The notes beneath the pieces were generated by a model. That model did no database searches. It was not told the DNA's origin and was given only the letters and a program-made list of their open reading frames with translations. This document shows positions 55,806-64,000 of a DNA stretch of 64,000 nt, in pieces. Position 1 is the first letter of the stretch. Each line of letters begins with the position of its first letter. The stretch is from contig CP136068.1 in NCBI GenBank assembly GCA_032622095.1, forward strand, positions 16,411,729 to 16,475,728, given 5' to 3'. The DNA comes from Siphonodentalium dalli. Taxonomy: Eukaryota > Mollusca > Scaphopoda > Gadilida > Siphonodentaliidae. Made by a program: the position numbers and the translations under genes.

Positions 55806-58517
55806 TACCTGAGTGAACATTTTGGGAAACGAAATTTAAATTTCAATATGAATGCTTTCAAATTTCAAGGATGATTTTCAAATACTTTAACTATGTTTTC
55901 TAAATTGGTTCGATGAACATTATCAACATACATGTAGCAAGTCAAAGTGCCGTTCCAGTTGCAGTCTAGAGCATCGAAAAGGTCGCAATGTAGCGAAATG
56001 AATCTGTAAAACTATATAGATGGCCGACCGGGTTTGCTCGATACTGTTTTGGCTTGGTAAATATGAGGCCGAAAGTTCGTTTTAATATGTATTCAGTTCA
56101 TTGACACATACGTTCAACCCGACTGCTACTGCATAATATAGTTTTAGATTTAGTAACACTAGAAGTGTGGAGATGACGGGTGGAAATTCTCAAATAGTGA
56201 AGATCAAGGTTGATAACTTGATGTGCTATATAAGTGATGAATTGACTTGGCAGCACTTCCTGTTTGGAGCAGACCACTGTCGCAGATGGCAGCCATTTAT
56301 GACAATTTAAAGTATATGTTGATCAAGATGTATGACAATATGTTTTATTTTATAGATTCTCGTTGTCTATAATGATAGTGGTTTCCTGTTGGAAATTTCG
56401 CCTCGACGGCGCCATCGTTCTATTCGGACGAAAGGGTGTGACGTTCAGAATATTGGGATGATTTATCCTTATGTTTGGGTTAAATTCTGATGCATATCGT
56501 GTTCTGGATCAGATTTCATGCAGATTTGGTTACAGTTAGCAGATGTGACGTTTGTTTACTCCCCATCAGCGTCCTGGACGCTTTGCAATATATTCACAGA
56601 ATCGTCTATCGACGCCTCGCATCATATCCATAGAAGCGCCTATAAGAGCGCGTTACCAGATTTCCCCATAAGCTCCCCAGAGCGCCACACTGGGGACATA
56701 CTGTACTAATGAGTTCACCCATGTTTACCTGCTATGTTCTAATCGAGACCGTCAGGTTATGTTAACTCGTTATTTGCCTATCTAATAACAATACACGTGG
56801 CACCATGGGCTTCGCGCGCGATTCTTGTTGTGTTATTTGGGGTCTATATTGGAGTCAGGTGCCAGGGGTAACATTCCAAGTATTGGCAAACAACATGGCT
56901 GCATTTTTTCTAAATGCAATGATCGACATTTTAATGGGAGATAATCGCGTTTTTGTTGTACATCATCATCATAATATTCAGACGGCAATGACCCACCCCT
57001 CACTCCACGGCTACCAACAACGACAATGTGTCGCCCATCGCCGATAGATTGGTGACTATTAACCCGATTGGCTGGTCAAAACACTTCCAAAGGTATCACT
57101 ATACAGTCGAAAAGACAGGACAAGTTATACGAAAGGAAGTCGATACTGATACGCAATATGTTTCTGATGCCACCAAATGACATGTGTGGTAAAATAGCGT
57201 GTATTCGCTCACATATGATATATATGGATTGTTAAATTGCTCTTCTATTATATTCTTGATGTAGCATCGAATATACACGCATGATCTCTCAACAATTGGT
57301 GTGCACGGATATTTGTATAAGCTCCATGTTGGTTAATGTTGACCCATTCCCATCTAACTATTCCACTTATTTATCACATAAGCGTGTTTCTAATATGTGT
57401 TCACCAAAGAGTGGTTCAGTCTTACAACTTACACATATTATCCACACCTATTTCTCTGCTACAGGTTACACGAACACACCCTCCAAGCGGAACCTTACTA
57501 TATGCATGTATACATATACAGCTGGAATCTTATTTTCGACTACACGTTGCACGTATTCACTGACACTAACTGTACGTCACTGAATATAATATCGACGACA
57601 AGGGTTACCTTTGGGGTTGCATTATTTGCCTCTGGTGTATCAGTGACGTAATTCCCTTACTCCAAAACCACATGGACCACAAAGATAAACATTTTCTTCA
57701 AAACACGAATGACTAGCAACCAAATGTTGGTGCTAAATTTTAAATGGTGATGTCATACTGTGTTTGTACAAATATGAACTTCCAAATTCCGCACTTAGCA
57801 AGATGTAATAATGCGTGTCTTTTGAAGTCGAATCCAATTTGATATTGAGTAATTAAACAACCCACCGAAAATCAATGACGTATACATGTATACCCATGTT
57901 CTAGTCTGCACATTGATATAGGAAAATTAGATCACCATTGATTTATGCTAATAAATAAGAGGTCGTTGGATCTACAGACGTAAGAATTACACACCATACA
58001 AGTGGAACCTCTCTAGGTATACGTGCAGCGGATTACCAATGAATAATAACAATCGTAAACAGTCCCTAACAGAGCATTATATTTTAAACCCTTATTTGAA
58101 TTTCGTAGTGTACATCGCGTTATTTGGCTAAAACAACAGACGATATCTAGCGTTTTTGAATTGATACCGGACAAATATATTTATTTATTTTCACGATCGT
58201 CTAGTACTTTTCTCCGGCGGAAATACATTACTTCTGGCAGTAGCGAAAGAAACTCGTTACCAAAAAACACTGAACTTTCATAACACATAATGCTAATCCT
58301 AATGAAAAGGTCGAAGATGAATGCTTTCCCAAGGATCTTGTTCTCACGCAGGTGTCGACTTTTATCAAATTACGTACACGTCCCGGCTTACGCTTATTAG
58401 GCCCAGTTGGAACTGTCACTCCAACAGAATACCCTCACTGCGTCAATACAGTAACATGTTTATCACCATTTATGGCGCAACGGGGTACTATCTGACGAGC
58501 CAAAAACTCATGGGGAA
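55806..58517. other. No gene seen
   Basis: About 2.7 kb without a supported feature. Short frames near 57,281-57,651 overlap in three phases and look like chance. Confidence 0.4.
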
Positions 58518-58648
58518 ATATGGTCTGGTACTAGATATATGGCCGGGTACTTGATATATGGCCGGGTACATGATATATGGTCTGGTACTTGATATATGGT
58601 CTGGTACTTGATATATGGTCTGGTACTTGATATATGGCCGGGTACACG
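58518..58648 (+). repeat. 20-bp minisatellite, about 6.5 units
   Basis: Unit TGGTCTGGTACTTGATATAT, with a TGGCCGGGTAC variant. Confidence 0.9.
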
Positions 58649-60022
58649 CCGTCGGGGTTATGCTATAGCAGCAGGGAGATGACGAGTGGCTTACACAGCT
58701 ACCGTGGGAACTAAAGAGTTAAAAGTCATATATATCACTTTGTTATCGCCTTTACGGCACGCAACCTCGTTGCTTAAAAGTTGTTGTCTCCTCCCGTTAT
58801 AGGTTGGTATAGTCTCGGTGGCTTGTGTCAATTATTAAAAATCTGGATTATCTGGAGGAAGTTCCTTGGACGCCCACGACGATCTTGCACGAGGCGGAAA
58901 GGTATATTCTATAAGTGCCTTGGTGACTTATGCATCCCTAGTTGCCATGTCGGTGTTCTTGCACAATTCGGAGATGAATGATCTGCAAGTGCGCGGAAAT
59001 ATTGGTCTGGTCTGTTTCTATTTACAGTCGACGTCACCTCTCGCTAGAAGTTGATAGAGCCTCGGTAACTATGCATCATATCCCCACTCAATTCACTCAA
59101 TTCAACTCAACATTTCGGGAACTTCTGCTCGTTCATATTACAACCGCGTCGTCGCATACAGAACGTGTGAATTATTGGAATTAATTCCACATCATCCACT
59201 CGACCTTACATTTCCAAGACGAAGACGGAGATGGTCAATCAGTCATGCAACAGACGAACGACTCAAATATGCAATCGACGCCATTCAGCTGAAGGTGGAC
59301 GAAGACCTAAATATATTTAGGCACAGTCGAAACAAGGTTCAAGCCCTGAAAAGCTATTGATGCAAGTCGATAATAAATCGCCAGCATCAATAAAGCGTAC
59401 ACACGGACGAGAGCTAATCAAGCAATTCCTAGTAAGGAAAAATCATGGAAGTCTGTGAGAAAAAATGCGACCACATACCTACAGCAAACAGTCTGAGTAT
59501 GATGCGACAAAAAAGCACAGATCGCTGATTCACTGAGAAGCTTCTGATGCAAATATTAATTTACGGTCATTAACCGATATACTTATAATATTGTGGACAC
59601 AGTTCGTTGAATATAGTAACAAGCTTTTGATGCACAATAATGATAATAAAATCGATGGCATCAACAAAAAGCATACTGATTATAAAACTCCTCTTCTAAT
59701 AAAAAAGAGGACAAATGAGTACATACACGTACAGTGTAAATATTCATTAAATAAGGGCGCGCCTCTGACGGATATATAACTAAATGCCAGTTCTATGTAA
59801 ATAGAGTCGAAACATTGCGGAATCAACGTGGTTTAAACCAACAAACAGCGTCTGGTGGTGCACTTATATTTCACCCATTGTAAGGCGCTACATACATCGA
59901 CTAAAACCTTGAGTGTTGAGTATATAATCACATTTTCACTATACAAAATTAGCGGTGAAAGCATCAATTGCGGCAGAGTGATGACAAAGGCGTGTTCCCA
60001 GGTATCTGTACTGATTACTTTT
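58649..60022. other. No gene supported
   Basis: One 100-codon open stretch on the plus strand (59,058-59,360) has an Arg-rich patch and no start codon or recognisable domain. It is left uncalled. Confidence 0.35.
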
Positions 60023-60390
60023 GCCAATGCATTCTCTTATATATGCGAGTCGACCATAGGTCGCCTCGCATATATAAGACAATCCATTGGCCTAATATAT
60101 AAGAGAATGCATTGGCCTAACAAGTTTTTATCATTTATTTATATAAATTTTTCTTACAATTTTTAGCACATAAAATGAAAAACATCCATAACCCTGCAGG
60201 GAGCCCCACACATATATAGAAGCACATAGAAGAGTGTCGTCTGCTCATGTTTATCTGGGGCTCTGTATGGGTGAAATTATAAAAAATGTTAAAGATTAAT
60301 AAGAAAACATTATTAAAATTTAAAACAATTGTAAAAAAATAATAACAAATGATAGCAAATTTTAGGCCAATGCATTCTCTTATATATGAG
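60023..60390. repeat. Mixed-orientation copies of a 26-bp motif
   Basis: CCAATGCATTCTCTTATATATG is direct at 60,023 and 60,365, and inverted at about 60,069 (diverged) and 60,095-60,118. The first two copies can fold around CGACCATAGGTCG. Between 60,120 and 60,360 the sequence is A/T-rich with no feature. Confidence 0.7.
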
Positions 60391-60521
60391 AGATGCTTTG
60401 GGGCACAGGGTATCATATGATGTTCAGTTAATCTCGCCATATTCCTAGGAAATGACACATAGTCCTGTCTAATGTGAAAAGTTTAAAGCATTGATGAAGG
60501 AGAATGGGAACAATGCATGGA

Positions 60522-62540
60522 TGTTGTTCAAGGGTGGTCAGGTTGGGTGCACAGATGGTTCAAGAATGGTCAGGTGGGGTGTACATATGGTTCAAGGGTG
60601 GTCAGGTGGGTTGTACATATGGTTCAAGGGTGGTCAGGTGGGGTGTACATATGGTTCAAGGGTGGTCAGGTGGGTTGTACATATGGTTCAAGGGTGGTCA
60701 GGTGGGGTGTACAGATGGTTCAAGGGTGGTCAGGTGGGGTGTATATATGGTTCAAGGGTGGTCAGGTATGGTGTACAGATGGTTCAATGGTGGTCAGGTG
60801 GGGTGTACATATGGTTCAAGGGTGGTCAGGTGGGGTGTACATATGGTTCAAGGTTGGTCAGGTGGGGGTGTACGTATGGTTCAATGGTTGTCAGGTGGGG
60901 TGTACATATGGTTCAAGGGTGGTCAGGTGGGGTGTACAGATGGTTCAAGGGTGGTCAGGTGGGGTGTACATATGGTTCAAGGGTGGTTAGGTGGGGTGTA
61001 CATATTGTTCAAGGGTGGTCAGGTGGGGTGTACAGGTGGTTCAAGGGTGGTCAGGTATGGTGTACATGTTGTTCAAGGGTGGTCAGTTGGGGTGTACATA
61101 TGGTTCAAGAGTGTTTAGGTGGGGTGTACAAGTGGTTCAAGGGTGGTCAGGTGGGGTGTACATGTGGTTCAATGGTGGTCAGGTGGAGTGTACATGTGGT
61201 TCAAGGGTAGTCAGGTGGGGTGTACAGATGGTTCGAGGGTGGTCAGGTGGGTGTACATATGGTTCAAGGGTGGTCAGGTGGGGTGTACATATGGTTCAAG
61301 GGTGGTCAGGTGGGGTGTACAGATGGTTCAAGGGTGGTCAGGTGGGGTGTACATATGGTTCAAGGGTGGTCAGGTGGGGTGTACATATGGTTCAAGGGTG
61401 GTCAGGTATGGTGTACAGATGGTTCAATTGTGGTCAGGTGGGGTGTACATATGGTTCAAGGGTGGTCAGGTGGGGTGTACACATGGTTCAAGGTTGGTCA
61501 GGTGGGGGTGTACGTATGGTTCAATGGTTGTCAGGTGGGGTGTACATATGGTTCAAGGGTGGTCAGGTGGGGTGTACAGATGGTTCAAGGGTGGTCTGAT
61601 GGGGTGTACACATGGTTCAAGGGTGGTCAGGTGGGGTGTACATATTGTTCAAGGGTGGTCAGGTGGGGTGTACAGGTGGTTCAAGGGTGGTCAGTTATGG
61701 TGTACATGTGGTTCAAGGGTGGTCAGTTGGTGTGTACATATGGTTCAAGAGTGTTTAGGTGGGGTGTACAAGTGGTTCAAGGGTGGTCAGGTGGGGTGTA
61801 CATGTGGTTCAATGGTGGTCAGGTGGAGTGTACATGTGGTTCAAGGGTGGTCAGGTGGGGTGTACAGATGGTTCAAGGGTGGTCAGGTGGGGTGTACATA
61901 TGGTTCAAGGGTGGTCAGGTATGGTGTACAGATGGTTCAATGGTGGTCAGGTGGGGTGTACATATGGTTCAAGGGTGGTCAGGTGGGGTGTACATATGGT
62001 TCAAGGTTGGTCAGGTGGGGGTGTACGTATGGTTCAATGGTTGTCAGGTGGGGTGTACATATGTTTCAAGGGTTGTCAGGTGGGGTGTACAGATGGTTCA
62101 AGGGTGGTCAGGTGGGGTGTACACATGGTTCAAGGGTGGTCAGGTGGGGTGTACATATTGTTCAAGGGTGGTCAGGTGGGGTGTACAGGTGGTTCAAGGG
62201 TGGTCAGGTATGGTGTACATGTGGTTCAAGGGTGGTCAGTTGGGGTGTACAGATGGTTCAAGAGTGTTTAGGTGGGGTGTACAAGTGGTTCAAGGGTGGT
62301 CAGGTGGGGTGTACATGTGGTTCAATGGTGGTCAGGTGGAGTGTACATGTGGTTCAAGGGTGGTCAGGTGGGGTGTACAGATGGTTCGAGGGTGGTCAGG
62401 TGGGGTGTACAGGTGTTTCAAGACTGGTCAGGTGGGGTTTACAGGTGGTTCAAGGGTGGTCAGGTGGGGTGTACAGGTGGTTCATGGGTGGTCAGGTGGC
62501 GTGTACATATGGTTCAAAGGTGGTCAGGTGGGGTGTACAG
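60522..62540 (+). repeat. 32-bp minisatellite, about 63 units, with higher-order repeats
   Basis: The unit is GGTTCAAGGGTGGTCAGGTG plus GGGTGTACATAT. Marker variants show larger duplications: the AGGTTGGTCAGGTGGGGGTG variant is at 60,851, 61,491 and 62,004, and the AGAGTGTTTAGG variant at 61,108, 61,748 and 62,261. Spacings are 640 (20 units) and 513 (16 units plus one base). The unit has no stop in any forward frame and 32 is not a multiple of 3, so very long open frames (up to 503 codons, 61,119-62,630) arise automatically with a 32-residue period. These are not evidence of a gene. Confidence 0.93.
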
Positions 62541-62544
62541 TTAG

Positions 62545-62685
62545 AATACACGCATAGTGGCCGAGAGTACCAAATTTTCACCACAAGTGGAATTGTGGTT
62601 TTAACCACGAGCCCTTTGGCGAGTGGTTAAAACCACAATACCACGAGTTGTGAAAATGTTGTACTCTCGGGTACTATGCGTGTAT
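62545..62685. repeat. 141-bp hairpin element directly after the minisatellite
   Basis: AATACACGCATAGTGGCCGAG at the left pairs with CTCGGGTACTATGCGTGTATT at the right. An inner pair is GTGGTTTTAACCAC and GTGGTTAAAACCAC. Target duplication could not be fixed. Confidence 0.8.
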
Positions 62686-63791
62686 TTTATTTATGCCATA
62701 ATTATTATTTTTGTAATTGTGTTCGCGAATTCAACTACCCCGCTATTTACGTTGAATGGGTATCCTCACCCATGCAGAGACACAAACGGGACGCTATAAG
62801 GAATGTGCGTCACGCGTAGTGATGCTTACATTAACGTCATGACGTCATCCCATTTCTGAGCGATCAGTCACTTGGAATTATCATTCATATGTTTCCCAGT
62901 TAATATAGCACTAACAAGCTACATTTGATTGAAATTCATGCAATTTTCCTCATATCTAATTGATATCATGACAACTTCCAATTTCATGTGACATATGAAC
63001 TATTTTGTTAACTCCGATGTAGTTCTACTATGGGTATACACGTTTAACACATGAAATTACGTTTGAAAATTTACACCCACTGTATACCCACAGTAGGGTG
63101 CAAAGATCAAATTTACAAAATAGGTGTTATATACACAATAGAACAGGCAATTGTGGTATAAAGATTGTTTTCATTATCGAAGGTTACACCTTAGTTGAGG
63201 CGATGGTTGTCTTGCTCATTTGCATAGCTGCGCAAAGGATGCCACATACAGCGAGATTATCAGTTTCAGAACAACATGACACCTCATCTACGAAAGAATA
63301 AATATGTCTAATGTTTTGGCATTTGGTAAACCATATATTGGTATGAGATTGTGTACAATGTGTGTCGTGTGGTAGCTAGTGGTAGCTAGTCACACCGAAA
63401 GTAAGGAATATGTTGATACCCTTAAAGTTAGGTTTTACACAATGTCTGTCACATTAATACATGTAACTACATATATGGAATATAAGTCGCTCAACACTAA
63501 AACATTGGCATTTCTGTCAGAGTGTGATTTAAAAAATGCAATTGCATTGCAGTATATTGTGCCAGTTATTCATGTGAGTAATGCGTTATGATTAACACTT
63601 TTTGAAGCTGGAAATAGGATCTTTTATTTCCTTTGCGAGTTTTACTCGTTATGGTGTCACGGATGTGGTATTCTCTTATTACCTTTGGAGGTATATTTGA
63701 AGCAGGGTCCCATGTAGTTTTGTGGATTTATTTTACATTTGACGCAATTTTGACTATGTGGACAGTCTTGACACCTGTTAGTCGTTCAATC
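62686..63791. other. No separate gene; may include the 3' untranslated region of the downstream minus-strand gene
   Basis: Minus-strand AATAAA words (plus-strand TTTATT) at about 63,620 and 63,728 could end the transcript of the partial gene at the window edge. Plus-strand short frames have no family features. Confidence 0.35.
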
Positions 63792-64000
63792 TCACATTTC
63801 ATCGAAACGTTGAGCTGCGCCGTCATCTGGTATGATCGGCGGAGAAGAATTTGGTTGCTCGCAGTCAGCAGTCATGTTGTCATAAATATTGTCATTAACT
63901 TCTTGATCACTTTCCATGGGTCGATACTGTCGTAATGGATCGTTGTACAGTTTCAAACAGTTGGCGTGAACGTTCAAGTAGTTGTAACCCATTGTAAACT
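63792..64000 (-). CDS. C-terminal exon of a host protein, probably a cytoplasmic tail (partial, runs off the window)
   Basis: The minus-strand frame is open from the window edge to a stop at 63,792-63,794 (68 codons visible). It has protein-like composition, acidic and Asn/Asp/Pro-rich, without low complexity. Two YxN motifs (YLNV and IYDNM) resemble phosphotyrosine sites bound by Grb2-type SH2 domains, and there is a PNSSPPIIPDDG stretch. This is typical of the tail of a receptor or adaptor. The ATG at 63,990 is probably internal, because the frame stays open upstream. Family unknown. The plus-strand frame across the same bases (63,633-63,935) is its antisense shadow. Confidence 0.5.
   Translation of the reverse strand, partial: FTMGYNYLNVHANCLKLYNDPLRQYRPMESDQEVNDNIYDNMTADCEQPNSSPPIIPDDGAAQRFDEM

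Noticed and set aside
59058-59360. 100-codon open stretch with an Arg-rich patch
   Set aside because: No start codon at the head, no domain, no splice signals that I trust; length is possible by chance.
61119-62630. 503-codon open frame, and several others of 90-445 codons, at 60,491-62,630
   Set aside because: They are automatic results of a 32-bp minisatellite with no stop in any forward frame; the products have a 32-residue period and no family resemblance.
63633-63935. Plus-strand 100-codon hydrophobic frame
   Set aside because: It is antisense to the better minus-strand coding frame that ends at 63,792.

Overview
The window is eukaryotic nuclear DNA. It is A/T-rich, almost free of host genes and dense in transposable elements, foldback repeats and minisatellites. 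The recurring ACATGTACATG words, Helitron-type elements carrying internal tandem repeats, a Ty3/gypsy retrotransposon, a jockey/CR1-type LINE with a (TCTA)n tail and many palindromic mini-elements suggest a marine lophotrochozoan, most likely a mollusc and perhaps a bivalve. That assignment is inference; no species marker gene is present.

Layout. 1-880: degenerate tandem repeats. 985-14,705: a large inverted-repeat element whose left arm is split by a 10.7-kb Ty3/gypsy retrotransposon (1,739-12,453). The retrotransposon has LTRs that look identical over 871 bp, an intact gag, an intact pol, and a textbook -1 ribosomal frameshift signal between them. 14,705-25,390: dispersed repeats, a probable older LTR (about 17,087-17,510), a ~165-bp tandem repeat (20.2-21.1 kb) and one weak candidate host exon (19,113-19,329, minus). 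25,400-25,888: a TA-flanked Tc1/mariner-type MITE. 26,122-32,270: a nearly full-length non-LTR retrotransposon with ORF1, an endonuclease-reverse transcriptase ORF2 broken in three places, and a probable target-site duplication. 36,219-39,692: a 17-bp minisatellite and then five Helitron-like elements, four of them joined head to tail. 40,015-40,975: a ~960-bp imperfect palindrome that appears to split a tRNA-like sequence. 41-47 kb: several small elements with TA or TTAA duplications. 47.7-51 kb: foldbacks bounded by long G or C runs. 51,160-53,720: a 384-bp satellite. 60,522-62,540: a 32-bp minisatellite of about 63 units with higher-order structure. 63,792-64,000: the probable last coding exon of a host membrane or signalling protein on the minus strand, running off the window edge.

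Functionally only the gypsy element looks complete and possibly still active. Its Gag-Pol would be made by -1 frameshifting on a U UUA AAC heptamer immediately before the gag stop codon, followed by a 6-nt spacer and an 11-bp perfect hairpin. The LINE is dead in this copy. The other elements are non-autonomous and would depend on enzymes encoded elsewhere. No CRISPR, operon, rRNA or intact tRNA gene was seen.
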